A DNA stretch of 64,000 bases, from contig PHDA01000012.1 in assembly GCA_002842465.1 (NCBI GenBank), forward strand, positions 1-64,000, written 5' to 3'. Below the pieces are notes generated by a model. It worked only from the letters and a program-made list of their open reading frames with translations, was not told the origin of the DNA and searched no databases. The DNA is from Bacteroidetes bacterium HGW-Bacteroidetes-7. Its GTDB lineage: Bacteria > Bacteroidota > Bacteroidia > Bacteroidales > UBA932. The translations under genes and the position numbers were made by a program. Below are positions 10,299 through 19,671 of this stretch, in pieces; positions within the stretch are counted from its first letter, which is position 1, and each line of letters opens with the position of its first letter.

Positions 10299-11306
10299 TT
10301 AAATAATATTGACCTCCGGTTCAATTTCAATTTTGAATTTGTCCAGTACACACTTCTGAATTGAATGTGCCAGGTTTATTAACTCCACTCCGGAAGCACC
10401 CTCAAAAGCAACAAGAACAAGAGCCTGATTTGGGTGTACACCTACATTTCCAACTCTCTGGCCCTTGAATCCACACTGTTCAATAAGCCACCCGGCAGGA
10501 ATTTTACTGTAACCACTTTGAGCAGGAAATAATTTAAGCGAAGGGTTCTCTTTTTGAAGCGAACTTGCCATTTCTGCAGGAATTACCGGATTTTTAAAGA
10601 AACTACCGGCATTCCCAATCACTTCAGGATCGGGTAGTTTACGTTTTCGTATATCAATGATTGCCTTTCTTACATCATACAATCCAGGTTTTTTTACACC
10701 TGCGAGTTCCGCTGCCACATCTGCATAACCGGCATTAATTACAGGATATTTTGACAACCGAAAAGTTACGTATGTAATAATAGTTTTTGACTTAAGTTCC
10801 CTTTTAAAAATACTGTCGCGATAACCAAACATGCACTCTTCTGCTGAGAGAGAATGCTCTTTATGTGTCTCCAAATCAATAAATTCAACAGAGAGAATTG
10901 TGTCGGCCACCTCAGCTCCATAAGCACCAATATTTTGAACAGGTGACGCACCAACGCAGCCTGGAATATGAGACAGGTTTTCAACGCCTCCCCACCCTCT
11001 ATCAACGCAATAAGCTACAAATGTATCCCAATTTACCCCCGACCCAGCTCTCAGATACACAAAGTTATCATCTTGACCGGTAACAGTAATTGAGGTAATA
11101 TCAGGACGAATTAGCAAACCATCAAAATCCTTTGAGTAAAGCAGATTTGACCCGGAACCTGTAACAAGAACCGGCAACCCTTTAAACCTGATGTCGGAGA
11201 GAATACTCTTTATTGAGCTCACATCAGCAGGTTGGGCAAACCATCTTGCTTTTGCCGGAAGACCCAGCGTATTCAGTCTCTTTAACTCCTTATTCTCCGT
11301 TATCAT
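10299..11306 (-). CDS. murB: UDP-N-acetylenolpyruvoylglucosamine reductase MurB
   Basis: FAD/NADPH enzyme that makes UDP-MurNAc for peptidoglycan. The 335-residue length and the inserted substrate-binding loop fit the type I (E. coli-like) form. Visible motifs: NTLGLPAKARWF at the N-terminus, the FAD-binding PVLVTGSGSNLLY, NLSHIPGCVGASPVQNIGAYG, the catalytic serine in GNAGSFFKNP, IPAGWLIEQCGFKG and the closing catalytic glutamate in EIEPEV. The start overlaps the 3' end of the upstream DoxX gene by 17 bases, indicating an operon tmk-doxX-murB. Confidence 0.96.
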   Translation of the reverse strand: MITENKELKRLNTLGLPAKARWFAQPADVSSIKSILSDIRFKGLPVLVTGSGSNLLYSKDFDGLLIRPDITSITVTGQDDNFVYLRAGSGVNWDTFVAYCVDRGWGGVENLSHIPGCVGASPVQNIGAYGAEVADTILSVEFIDLETHKEHSLSAEECMFGYRDSIFKRELKSKTIITYVTFRLSKYPVINAGYADVAAELAGVKKPGLYDVRKAIIDIRKRKLPDPEVIGNAGSFFKNPVIPAEMASSLQKENPSLKLFPAQSGYSKIPAGWLIEQCGFKGQRVGNVGVHPNQALVLVAFEGASGVELINLAHSIQKCVLDKFKIEIEPEVNII

Positions 11307-12585
11307 CCTTTAATTTTTCAGTTTCTGCAATCCACTCAGATTCAGAATGTTTGTGAATATATACTAAACGGCAAACATACCTCATGATTACAATCATCAA
11401 TAAAATAATAACCGCAGTAAACTCTGCCGAAAGCTGCTCCCTTATTCTTGTTTTTGCTGCAATTAATTCAGGGTCTTCATCAAGAATTGAATCAATATCT
11501 TTGTAAGGCATACCTGCCGATGACCATTTCTTGGTTATTGTGCCATTATAAAAATAGACAACTCCTCCATTTGAACGATTAAATGTTAAAAGAGTTTTGA
11601 AGTCGGTATGATATATATCTGCTTCAATTCCAAAATCTTTTGTAATTTTTGTTGTCTCTCTCCAACCAGATCCGGTGAGAATGGCAACCGGTAAATTATG
11701 GTTCCTTAGGGTGTCAATAAATCTGTTTATTCTAAGTGCCTTTTTCTCTCCAATTATATGCATATATGGCACTGAGATAATAAATAGAGCACCTTCTATT
11801 GCTAAAAGAGAATCGGTTACATAGAGACCATTTATATCCGAAACAGCAAAATCCATAGGTTTAACAAAACCCTTTCCTTTAGACTGTTTAGTTTGGGAAT
11901 CAACAAATGTGAAAGTTGAATCAGGCAGATTTTCAATTGAAAACTCATGGTTTTTACCATCTTTTGAGTATATCAGTACCGTTTCGAATTGGGAAACTTC
12001 TGAATTTAGGGGTACATTTTCGAGTTTTGATGCAACGTTTGTTCCTACCTTAAACTCCATGAAATCTATAAGGGGCAGGTGTCGGTATGAATAAGATGAA
12101 AGACCCATAATCATCATAGCGTAAACAGCCGCAAAGCCCCACTCCCACGCTGCCGGAGCAATCGGAATAAATTTATTCCTTTGAAAATACAGGAATGTAG
12201 CAAAAATCATCAGAACCACATTTTTGAGAAAAGTCTCAAGATTGGTAAGTTTGAGAGCCTCTCCAAAACAACCGCAGTCTGTTATGGGATTAAATATCAA
12301 CAATATGAGGGTAATAAGAGTGAAACCGGCCATAAACCAGAATGCAACTTTGCACGCAAATTTCATTCTTATGCCAAGCAAAATTGCAATTCCCAGAAGC
12401 AGTTCAGCTCCCGAAAGTGCAACACCTACTGTCTGAAACAAAAAATGCCATTCCCCCAGGCCTATCCATTTGAAATACTCCTCTACAATTAACCCGGCAC
12501 CTACAGGATCAATAATCTTTACAAAACCTGAAAAAATAAAGGTGAGACCAACAATGAGTCTCGATAATGCCCTAAGAAATTTCAT
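11290..12585 (-). CDS. DoxX-domain membrane protein (BT_3928 family)
   Basis: A 431-residue membrane protein. Residues 1-140 form a four-helix DoxX-like region (RLIVGLTFIFSGFVKIIDPVG at the start is typical), including a cysteine pair in DCGCFG. A soluble middle region contains a thioredoxin-like pattern (LFIISVPYMHIIGEKKALRINRF) without an obvious CxxC, and a final transmembrane helix lies near residues 388-407. Similar proteins occur beside tmk and murB in many Bacteroidales; their function is not known. Overlaps tmk by 14 bases and murB by 17. Confidence 0.8.
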   Translation of the reverse strand: MKFLRALSRLIVGLTFIFSGFVKIIDPVGAGLIVEEYFKWIGLGEWHFLFQTVGVALSGAELLLGIAILLGIRMKFACKVAFWFMAGFTLITLILLIFNPITDCGCFGEALKLTNLETFLKNVVLMIFATFLYFQRNKFIPIAPAAWEWGFAAVYAMMIMGLSSYSYRHLPLIDFMEFKVGTNVASKLENVPLNSEVSQFETVLIYSKDGKNHEFSIENLPDSTFTFVDSQTKQSKGKGFVKPMDFAVSDINGLYVTDSLLAIEGALFIISVPYMHIIGEKKALRINRFIDTLRNHNLPVAILTGSGWRETTKITKDFGIEADIYHTDFKTLLTFNRSNGGVVYFYNGTITKKWSSAGMPYKDIDSILDEDPELIAAKTRIREQLSAEFTAVIILLMIVIMRYVCRLVYIHKHSESEWIAETEKLKDDNGE

Positions 12586-13237
12586 CGGTTATTAGTTTAA
12601 ATATTTCATCTGCTTTAAGCATATTGCCTAAGTTATCTGAACAATCAATTCTCTTCAGCAGGCCGGCATCGCACTCTTTAAGATACATATCTCTTACCTT
12701 TGACTGAAAGGATATACTCTCCTCATGAATATCCTTTTTGCCTTTAAGGTAATCTCTCTCCTCTCCCTCTCTGGCCTGGTTTAGTTTTTCGTCAACAAAC
12801 CTGAGCGGAACGTCCAGAAAGAGGTTAATATCGGGTTTTGGAATTCCAAAATGGTTATACTCGGTTTCCAGAATCCAGTCTCTAAGCTCTACTGCCTGAG
12901 TTTCATTAGAATATTTTGCACATTGGAAGGCAATGTTCGAAAATAGATAGCGGTCAAGAATCACACAATAACCATCATTAAGCCAGCTCTTTAGCAGAGG
13001 AGCGGCATCTCTTCTGTCCTCGGCATAGAGAAGTGCTATAAGCATTGGGTGAACCTGTTCTATGCCGCCCAGATCGCCTCTTAAAAACCGTGCTATGAGA
13101 TCTCCAAAAAGAGGAGCGTCAAATCTTGGGAAATGCATAAATTTCACCTTTACACCTCTCTCTGTGAAATATTTCTGCAACAAGGCAACCTGCGTAGATT
13201 TACCGGCTCCGTCCAAACCTTCTAGCACCAATAACAT
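12572..13237 (-). CDS. tmk: Thymidylate kinase
   Basis: Phosphorylates dTMP to dTDP. P-loop LEGLDGAGKSTQ is at residues 4-15, the DRYLFSNIAFQ segment carries the DRY/H-type motif, and DVPLRF corresponds to the NMP-kinase base-binding region, followed by the lid (REGEERDYLKGKKD). ATG 13237 is chosen, giving 221 residues. A longer reading to 13276 would cover a -7 box at 13264-13271 and adds 13 residues upstream of the conserved beta strand. Confidence 0.95.
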   Translation of the reverse strand: MLLVLEGLDGAGKSTQVALLQKYFTERGVKVKFMHFPRFDAPLFGDLIARFLRGDLGGIEQVHPMLIALLYAEDRRDAAPLLKSWLNDGYCVILDRYLFSNIAFQCAKYSNETQAVELRDWILETEYNHFGIPKPDINLFLDVPLRFVDEKLNQAREGEERDYLKGKKDIHEESISFQSKVRDMYLKECDAGLLKRIDCSDNLGNMLKADEIFKLITDEIS

Positions 13238-13245
13238 ATTTGTAG

Positions 13246-13271
13246 TATATTTGCGATTCAAAGCAAAGTTA
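13246..13271. promoter_or_regulatory. Back-to-back -7 boxes for folP and tmk
   Basis: TATATTTG at 13246-13253 reads toward folP on the plus strand; TAACTTTG (plus-strand CAAAGTTA, 13264-13271) reads toward tmk on the minus strand. Both match TAnnTTTG. Neither has a convincing -33 element, so strength is unclear. The two predicted transcripts would overlap at their 5' ends. Confidence 0.45.
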
Positions 13272-13302
13272 GACATTTTATCATAAAAACGGTAAATCAG
13301 TT

Positions 13303-14127
13303 ATGATCCTGAACGATGTGCCGAAGATAATGGGCATCATAAATTTGAGTCCTGACTCTTTTTATTCCGGAAGCAGATGTCTCACAGAGGGTGAGTTTGA
13401 AGAGAGGTATGCACTAATGTTATCTCAAGGTGCCAATATCATTGATATTGGAGCATGTTCAACACGTCCGGGATCTGTATCAATATCTGAAGAAGAGGAG
13501 TGGGAGCTGCTTAAGCCTGCATTGAAAAAAATACTTAGAGTATTCCCTGCCTCTGTATTTTCACTGGATACTTTCAGATCATCAATCGTTGAGAGAGCAT
13601 ACGACTTTGTAGGAGATTTCATTATTAACGACATTTCTGCCGGAGAGGATGATAAAAACATGCTTCAAATGGCGGCAAAGTTAGAACTGCCCTATATTGC
13701 AATGCATAAAAAGGGGACTCCGGAAACAATGCAAAGTCTATGTCAGTACCAAGATGTTACCATTGAAGTTACCGATTATTTTAAATCATTCATTGCAAAA
13801 GCAAAAGAAGCAGGCATAAAAGAGATTGTGCTGGACCCAGGTTTTGGGTTTGCAAAAAACACAAGCCAAAATTATACTCTTTTAAACAACCTCTCTGCAC
13901 TTAAACTTAGCAATGGTGAGGGAGGAGAGTACCCCATACTAGTTGGCATTTCACGCAAAAGCATGATCTACAAACTTTTGTCTATAGAGCCCCAAGAGGC
14001 CCTCTGCGCCACAACCGCATTACACCTGCTGGCCCTTCTAAACGGCGCCAATATACTCAGGGTGCATGATGTAAAAGAGGCAAAAGAGGTGCTTACCCTT
14101 TATGAAACTATTAAAAAGAACACATAA
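13303..14127 (+). CDS. folP: Dihydropteroate synthase
   Basis: Folate pathway enzyme joining pABA to the pterin diphosphate; 274 residues, a TIM barrel. The family signatures are present: KIMGIINLSPDSFYSGS at the N-terminus, GANIIDIGACSTRPG, DTFRS, INDISAG, MHKKGTPETMQ, and LDPGFGFAKN followed by VGISRKSMI. No insertion or missing catalytic element is apparent. Gene is 11 bases from purB and probably cotranscribed with it. Confidence 0.96.
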   Translation: MILNDVPKIMGIINLSPDSFYSGSRCLTEGEFEERYALMLSQGANIIDIGACSTRPGSVSISEEEEWELLKPALKKILRVFPASVFSLDTFRSSIVERAYDFVGDFIINDISAGEDDKNMLQMAAKLELPYIAMHKKGTPETMQSLCQYQDVTIEVTDYFKSFIAKAKEAGIKEIVLDPGFGFAKNTSQNYTLLNNLSALKLSNGEGGEYPILVGISRKSMIYKLLSIEPQEALCATTALHLLALLNGANILRVHDVKEAKEVLTLYETIKKNT

Positions 14128-14138
14128 GCTTAACAACT

Positions 14139-15482
14139 ATGCAAAACTCCACATTAACAGCCATCTCTCCAATTGACGGAAGATACCGTTCACAGGTCAA
14201 AGAGCTGGCACTCTACTACTCGGAATATGCACTCATCAGATACAGAGTACTGGTTGAGATTGAATACTTCATAGCCCTTTGTGAGATACCACTCGAGCAA
14301 CTTAAGGGTGTTGACAAGGCTCTATTCTCACAACTAAGGTCGGTTTACCAAAACTTTACCGAGGCCGATGCAAATGAGATTAAAGAGATAGAAAAAACTA
14401 CAAACCACGATGTTAAAGCGGTAGAGTACTTCATAAAGAGAAAATTTGAAGAGATAAATCTTCATGCATACCGTGAATTTGTTCACTTTGGCCTAACCTC
14501 ACAAGATATTAACAACACCTCAGTCCCACTTTCGCTTCTTGAAGGGATAAATCAGGTTTTTATACCGCAGCTTAAGGGAGTTATTGAGACCCTTACAAAA
14601 ATGTCTTCAGAGTGGAAAGATGTGGCAATGTTGGCCCGCACACACGGACAGCCAGCCTCTCCTACCCGTCTGGGTAAAGAGATAGCTGTATTTACAACAC
14701 GTTTGAATGAGCAACTTGACACCCTGGATAAGATTCCGCATGCTGCAAAATTTGGTGGTGCAACAGGTAACTTTAATGCTCACCACATTGCATACCCTCA
14801 GGTTGACTGGAATTCATTTGCAGTGAATTTTTTGGAAAGCAAATTGGGCTTAAAGCGCTCCTACCCAACAACCCAGATAGAGCACTACGACCATTTGGCC
14901 GCTCTTTTTGATAATCTTAAACGGATAAACAATATTCTAATAGATTTTTGCCGTGACCTTTGGACCTATATCTCAATGGAGTACTTCCGCCAGAAGATTA
15001 AAGAGGGAGAGATAGGCTCCTCTGCCATGCCTCACAAAGTAAACCCAATCGACTTTGAAAACGCCGAGGGCAATCTTGGAATTGCAAATGCTTTGTATGA
15101 ACATCTATCTGCCAAACTTCCAATATCAAGACTTCAGAGAGATCTTACCGACTCTACTGTTTTGCGAAACATTGGAGTTCCAATTTCACACTCTCTGCTT
15201 GCAATTAAATCTATTGAGAAAGGGCTTGGCAAGATAATTCTCAACAGAGATGCTTTGAAAAGAGATCTTGAGAACAACTGGGCTGTTGTGGCTGAAGCTA
15301 TTCAAACAATTCTCAGAAGAGAGGCATATCCGAACCCGTACGAAGCTCTTAAAGACCTTACAAGAACAAATAAAAGTATATCCAGGGAGTCAATTGCAGA
15401 GTTCATAGAGAACTTAAATGTAAAAGAGAATGTTAAAGCAGAGTTAAGAGCAATAACACCTGAAAATTACACCGGAGTATGA
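14139..15482 (+). CDS. purB: Adenylosuccinate lyase
   Basis: Purine pathway enzyme, acting on SAICAR and adenylosuccinate. 447 residues of the fumarase/aspartase superfamily: ISPIDGRYRSQ at the N-terminus, TSQDINNTS, ARTHGQPASPTRLGKE, and the signature loop GSSAMPHKVNPIDFENAEGN with the catalytic serine. This is the E. coli-like form with the TNHDVKAVEYF segment. The stop overlaps the start of the downstream M64 peptidase (ATGA), so the two are translationally coupled. Confidence 0.97.
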   Translation: MQNSTLTAISPIDGRYRSQVKELALYYSEYALIRYRVLVEIEYFIALCEIPLEQLKGVDKALFSQLRSVYQNFTEADANEIKEIEKTTNHDVKAVEYFIKRKFEEINLHAYREFVHFGLTSQDINNTSVPLSLLEGINQVFIPQLKGVIETLTKMSSEWKDVAMLARTHGQPASPTRLGKEIAVFTTRLNEQLDTLDKIPHAAKFGGATGNFNAHHIAYPQVDWNSFAVNFLESKLGLKRSYPTTQIEHYDHLAALFDNLKRINNILIDFCRDLWTYISMEYFRQKIKEGEIGSSAMPHKVNPIDFENAEGNLGIANALYEHLSAKLPISRLQRDLTDSTVLRNIGVPISHSLLAIKSIEKGLGKIILNRDALKRDLENNWAVVAEAIQTILRREAYPNPYEALKDLTRTNKSISRESIAEFIENLNVKENVKAELRAITPENYTGV

Positions 15483-16804
15483 TAAATAAATTTAGAAAAT
15501 ATATCCGAGTTTTAGCACTCTTTATAATCCTGTTCATTACCGGAACAACGCTTTACGGCGGAGAAGATTTTGATTCACATTTTACCGGCCAAAGACTGCG
15601 TTTAGATGTTATTTTTGCCGGAGATGCATATTCACAATCTGTTTTTCTGGAGGAGCTGCATAAAGAGCCATACTGGAGCGGACCAAGAGAGAACCTGACC
15701 GATCCGTTTAATTACGGAGAGTATAAATACAGCGTTATTGATAGCAGTGGCAAGGTCATATTTTCAAAAGGGTTTAATAATCTTTTTCAGGAGTGGAGAA
15801 CCACAGCCGAAGCAAAAAACATTAAAAAGGCATTTAACGGTTCTTACCACATTCCATATCCAAGAGAAAGAGTCACAGTAATATTCTATGAACGACTCAA
15901 GGAGAGCGGTGATTTTTCTGAATTAGGCAGGTTCCCCGTTGATCCTGACGACAAACTGATATCATCAGAGCGTCAAAACACATTCAAAACTGATACAATT
16001 CTTTATAACGGAGATCCGGCCAATAAACTTGACATTCTATTTATTGCCGAAGGATATACCCAAGATGAAATGGATAAATTCAGAGATGATGCCCTAAGAT
16101 TTTCAAGGTATCTTTTTGATATAGAACCTTACAAATCAAGGAAAAGCGATATTAACATTTGGGCGCTCAAGTCCCTTTCCAATGAGTCGGGAACAGACAT
16201 ACCACATAAAGATATCTGGAAAAACACTGTGCTTTCCTCAAATTTTTACACCTTCAGAATTGACAGATACCTGACAGCGCCCAACCATAAAATTGTAGCC
16301 TCCGCTGCCTCAAATTCACACTTTGACGCTATGTATGTGATTGTCAATACAGATATATACGGAGGTGGAGGAATCTTCAACTTTTACGGGCTCAGCATGG
16401 CAGACCATCAACTTTCGGCAGCTGTTTTTGTTCACGAACTTGGTCACAGTCTGGCAGGTCTGGGTGATGAATACTACAGTTCGGCAGTTGCATACGAAGA
16501 TTTTTACAACCTCAAGACCGAACCATGGGAGCCAAACTTAACCACACTTGTCGATTTTGACTCCAAATGGAGAGATAAAATCCCTACCGGAACACCCATA
16601 CCAACACCAAACGAAGATATATATAAGGGCGTAACAGGGCTGTTTGAGGGAGGCGGATATATGTCAAAGGGGATTTACAGACCATACCTCGATTGCAGAA
16701 TGAAATCAAATACCGCTGAAAGGTTTTGCCCTGTTTGTACCGAGGCAATTAACCGGATGATAGATTTTTATGCCGGAAAAGCATATTTAAGAAGAGTAGA
16801 ATAA
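15479..16804 (+). CDS. Secreted M64-family zinc peptidase
   Basis: A 441-residue exported protein. The N-terminal hydrophobic stretch YIRVLALFIILFITGTTLYG is a signal peptide. An N-terminal beta domain (about 30-160) precedes the catalytic domain with HELGHSLAGLGDEYY near residue 320, the HExxH...GDE zinc motif of family M64 (named for IgA peptidases). A C-terminal CPVC..INRMIDFY follows. Substrate is unknown; a role in degrading external protein is likely but inferred. Overlaps purB by 4 bases and the HAD gene by 1. Confidence 0.88.
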   Translation: MINKFRKYIRVLALFIILFITGTTLYGGEDFDSHFTGQRLRLDVIFAGDAYSQSVFLEELHKEPYWSGPRENLTDPFNYGEYKYSVIDSSGKVIFSKGFNNLFQEWRTTAEAKNIKKAFNGSYHIPYPRERVTVIFYERLKESGDFSELGRFPVDPDDKLISSERQNTFKTDTILYNGDPANKLDILFIAEGYTQDEMDKFRDDALRFSRYLFDIEPYKSRKSDINIWALKSLSNESGTDIPHKDIWKNTVLSSNFYTFRIDRYLTAPNHKIVASAASNSHFDAMYVIVNTDIYGGGGIFNFYGLSMADHQLSAAVFVHELGHSLAGLGDEYYSSAVAYEDFYNLKTEPWEPNLTTLVDFDSKWRDKIPTGTPIPTPNEDIYKGVTGLFEGGGYMSKGIYRPYLDCRMKSNTAERFCPVCTEAINRMIDFYAGKAYLRRVE

Positions 16805-17496
16805 TGGTGAATAAAGACTACAGATATATTCTTTTTGATCTTGACAGAACGCTTTGGGATTTTGATACAAATGCAAAAAACAATGTATTCAGACTGCTCG
16901 ATGTATATGGCCTCTCTGCTATTGATAAAGATCACTTTTATGAGAGATACGATCAAATAAACCATATTTTGTGGGCAGCCTACGAAAAGGGAGAGCTCTC
17001 AAAGGAGTTGCTAAGATCAGAGAGATTCTACCGCACATTTTTGGAATTTGGAACAGACAATAAAGAGATTGCCTCAGAATTCGGAGAGGAGTACCTTAAA
17101 AGCATGCCACTTCAGAAAGCGCTTATGCCTCATGCAATGGAGGTTCTTACCACTCTGCATGAAAGAGGCGTGAAAATGGCAATCATTTCCAACGGATTTA
17201 AAGAGGTTCAGTACAAAAAACTTGAGAATAGTGGAATTGCAAAATTCTTTGACGCAGTAATGATATCAGAAGAGCAAGGAGTTCACAAACCATCACCAAT
17301 TATTTTTAAAAGGTCCCTCAAAGCAATAGGAGGAGACAAAAAACTCTCACTTATGGTAGGTGATGATTTTGCCAATGATATTGAAGGAGCTATGATTTTT
17401 GGAATTGATCAATTTTTTTACAACTATAAATCTGTTGTCTGTGACGGAGGGCCAACTTACGATTCAAATGACCTGAGAGACCTGATTACATTTTAG
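16804..17496 (+). CDS. yjjG: HAD-family nucleotidase, YjjG-like
   Basis: 230-residue HAD phosphatase. Motif I is FDLDRTLWDFD, motif II is IISNGF, motif III is the K in HKPSP and motif IV is VGDDFANDIEGA. The helical cap and the motif context match the YjjG subfamily, which dephosphorylates pyrimidine nucleotides including noncanonical ones. Start shares one base with the M64 stop (TAATG). It runs 11 bases into the end of the convergent DivIC gene. Confidence 0.88.
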   Translation: MVNKDYRYILFDLDRTLWDFDTNAKNNVFRLLDVYGLSAIDKDHFYERYDQINHILWAAYEKGELSKELLRSERFYRTFLEFGTDNKEIASEFGEEYLKSMPLQKALMPHAMEVLTTLHERGVKMAIISNGFKEVQYKKLENSGIAKFFDAVMISEEQGVHKPSPIIFKRSLKAIGGDKKLSLMVGDDFANDIEGAMIFGIDQFFYNYKSVVCDGGPTYDSNDLRDLITF

Positions 17497-17809
17497 GAAC
17501 AACAATAAAGACATCCTCGCTATCATCTTTAAACATATACTGTTCACGGGCAAATTTCTCAAGAGAGTCGCGATTTGAAGTCAACTCATTAAGTTTCTCC
17601 TCTATAGATTTGATCTCCTGTATATAATATTTTTTCTGAGACTCCTGCTCACTGATGTTTAGAACCACCTTTGACCAGTCAATCAGATTGTTTGAGTCAA
17701 AAAAGGTTATCCATACCACAAAGATTGCGGCTGCGATAAGATATTTGTTCCGAATAACTCTGGCAAAGCGTGAATCCGCAAAATTATGCCACTGCTCTTT
17801 TACTCCCAA
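17486..17809 (-). CDS. FtsB/DivIC-like septum formation initiator
   Basis: 107-residue bitopic membrane protein: one transmembrane helix (about 24-41, YLIAAAIFVVWITFF), the FFDSNNLIDW signature seen in Bacteroidota DivIC proteins, then a coiled coil (about 50-85) and a short FAREQYMFKDDSEDVFIV tail. It should act in the division complex with FtsL and FtsQ. The only usable start in frame appears to be TTG at 17809, since no ATG precedes the membrane helix. Confidence 0.82.
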   Translation of the reverse strand: MGVKEQWHNFADSRFARVIRNKYLIAAAIFVVWITFFDSNNLIDWSKVVLNISEQESQKKYYIQEIKSIEEKLNELTSNRDSLEKFAREQYMFKDDSEDVFIVVPKM

Positions 17810-17824
17810 TTGTTCAATTTTTTA

Positions 17825-17844
17825 CAAAATTAATAATAATTTTG
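17825..17844. promoter_or_regulatory. Divergent -7 boxes for DivIC and nucleotidyltransferase genes
   Basis: TAATTTTG at 17837-17844 reads to the plus-strand nucleotidyltransferase; its mirror (plus-strand CAAAATTA, 17825-17832) reads to the DivIC gene. Both fit TAnnTTTG. The minus-strand leader would be only about 10 bases before the TTG start. Confidence 0.4.
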
Positions 17845-17874
17845 TTGAAGGATATTTTAATATTAAACATAACC

Positions 17875-18783
17875 ATGAATAAACCAATTTTATTGATACT
17901 TGCAGCCGGAATGGGAAGCAGATACGGCGGACTTAAACAGCTTGACGGAGTGGGACCGAACGGTGAAACTATTATGGACTATTCCGTTTATGATGCAGCA
18001 AAAGCCGGTTTCAGTAAGGTTGTGTTTGTTGTAAGAGAATTTTTCAGAGCCGATTTTGAGAAGCGTGTCAGAGAGAGATACGCAGGAAAAATTGAGATTG
18101 AGTTTATTGAGCAGGAGCTAAACAGACTTCCCGAAGGTTTTTCCGTTCCTGAAGGCAGGGAGAAACCATGGGGAACAGGCCATGCGGTTCTGGTAGCAGG
18201 CAAGATTATTGATTCTCCATTTGGAGTTATAAATGCTGATGACTATTACGGGCAAACCTCCTTTGCCGTTCTTGCAGATTACTTAACCAAGAGTGAAGGC
18301 AAGAGAGGTGACTTCTCTATGGTAGGTTTTTGTACCGGCAACACCCTATCGGAATCTGGAGTAGTCTCACGCGGAGTTTGTTCAGTAAACGAAAAGGGAT
18401 ATCTGACCTCGGTAGAGGAGCACCATAACATTAAAAAAGAGAACGACCTGATTTTGGGAGATAACTGCAAAGGAGAGAGAGTTATTATTGACTCCAGACG
18501 TCCTGTTTCAATGAATATGTGGGGTTTCACACCTGATCTTTTCAAAGAGGGAAATGCTCTTTTTTCGGAATTTCTTAAACATAGAGGAGATGATCTTAAA
18601 GCCGAATTCTACATCCCATTTATTGTTAATGAGCTGATAAGGACAAATTATGCCACATGCAGAGTACTCTCAACACCCGACAAATGGTTTGGAGTAACAT
18701 ACAAAGAGGACAGAGAGGCTGTTGCAATAAAAATTGCTCAACTTGTTAAAGAGGGTGCGTACCCTACTCCACTTTTCGTTTAA
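17875..18783 (+). CDS. Sugar nucleotidyltransferase-like protein
   Basis: 302 residues, beginning MNKPILLILAAGMGSRYGG. LAAGMGSRYGG-x-K is the nucleotide-binding signature of the GT-A-fold NTP-transferase superfamily, and INADDYYG supplies the metal-binding aspartates. The MNMWGF and YIPFIVNELI segments recur in a Bacteroidota/Firmicutes subfamily of unproven sugar specificity. ATG 17875 is chosen because it starts right at the first beta strand and follows the predicted promoter; the frame is open for another 35 codons upstream but these cover the promoter. Confidence 0.85.
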   Translation: MNKPILLILAAGMGSRYGGLKQLDGVGPNGETIMDYSVYDAAKAGFSKVVFVVREFFRADFEKRVRERYAGKIEIEFIEQELNRLPEGFSVPEGREKPWGTGHAVLVAGKIIDSPFGVINADDYYGQTSFAVLADYLTKSEGKRGDFSMVGFCTGNTLSESGVVSRGVCSVNEKGYLTSVEEHHNIKKENDLILGDNCKGERVIIDSRRPVSMNMWGFTPDLFKEGNALFSEFLKHRGDDLKAEFYIPFIVNELIRTNYATCRVLSTPDKWFGVTYKEDREAVAIKIAQLVKEGAYPTPLFV

Positions 18784-18810
18784 TTAAACCACTTTACAGA
18801 TTAGAGCCCG

Positions 18811-19671
18811 ATGTTAAAAAAATACTCTACATATCTTCCCGACCTAACACAAAGCTGGCTTCTGATAATGCTTCTTGCGTTGGCAGGTTCACTTCTAGGC
18901 GGGCTTGCAAGTTTCATTCTTACTCTTATTTACCCCGGTTTTTCTGGTTGGGGAGAGCTTATAATGTATCCTATTATTTATATTCCACCTTATATTGCAA
19001 TTCGCTTGTCTCTGAAAAACAGAGCCCAGGCAATTCCCGATACAGAACAGGAGCCCCTTTCTGTGCCAATAAACAGACCCAACTTTGGTAGAATTGGAGC
19101 TTTAGCTACTGTGCTGTTAACTATACCTTTAGTCTTTTCATTTAACATTATCACAGAGCCCCTCACAATGTGGATGGATGTTCCTGAATTCCTTAAACAG
19201 TTTCTTGAGCAGGTACAATCAAACAAAATTAGCAGTTTCATAGCAGTTGTTTTGTTCGCACCTATTCTTGAAGAGATCTTTTGCAGAGGAATCATTCTCA
19301 GAGGATTGCTCGTTCATTTATCGCCGTCAAAGGCTATTTTATGGTCTGCAATAATGTTTGGGATAATGCACTTGAATCCCTGGCAGGCAATTCCGGCATT
19401 CATGCTTGGCCTTCTGATGGGGTGGATATACTACAGAACCCACTCTATCTGGATTGTAATTCTTATTCATCTTGTTAACAACGGTTTCTCATATCTGATA
19501 ACGGTTTTCTACCCCGAACTGCCAGTAGATACAGGTTTTTATGATCTAATCCCGGGGATGTGGTACTTTATTGCATATATTGCAGCTTTCGTTTTTACAG
19601 CATTGGTCCTTCACTTAATGAACAAATATTATGACAAAACTATATCCATTAAAATTCAGCCCAATTCTTAA
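18811..19671 (+). CDS. CPBP-family intramembrane metalloprotease
   Basis: 286 residues with about seven hydrophobic segments. The three CPBP/Abi motifs are in order: EEIFCRGIILRG (EExxxR) near residue 152, FGIMHLNPWQAI (FxxxH) and HLVNNGFSYL (HxxxN). This is the Rce1-like glutamate protease family, which cleaves or processes membrane-associated proteins; substrate unknown. Its 3' end overlaps manA by 41 bases, so the two are probably cotranscribed. Confidence 0.9.
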   Translation: MLKKYSTYLPDLTQSWLLIMLLALAGSLLGGLASFILTLIYPGFSGWGELIMYPIIYIPPYIAIRLSLKNRAQAIPDTEQEPLSVPINRPNFGRIGALATVLLTIPLVFSFNIITEPLTMWMDVPEFLKQFLEQVQSNKISSFIAVVLFAPILEEIFCRGIILRGLLVHLSPSKAILWSAIMFGIMHLNPWQAIPAFMLGLLMGWIYYRTHSIWIVILIHLVNNGFSYLITVFYPELPVDTGFYDLIPGMWYFIAYIAAFVFTALVLHLMNKYYDKTISIKIQPNS

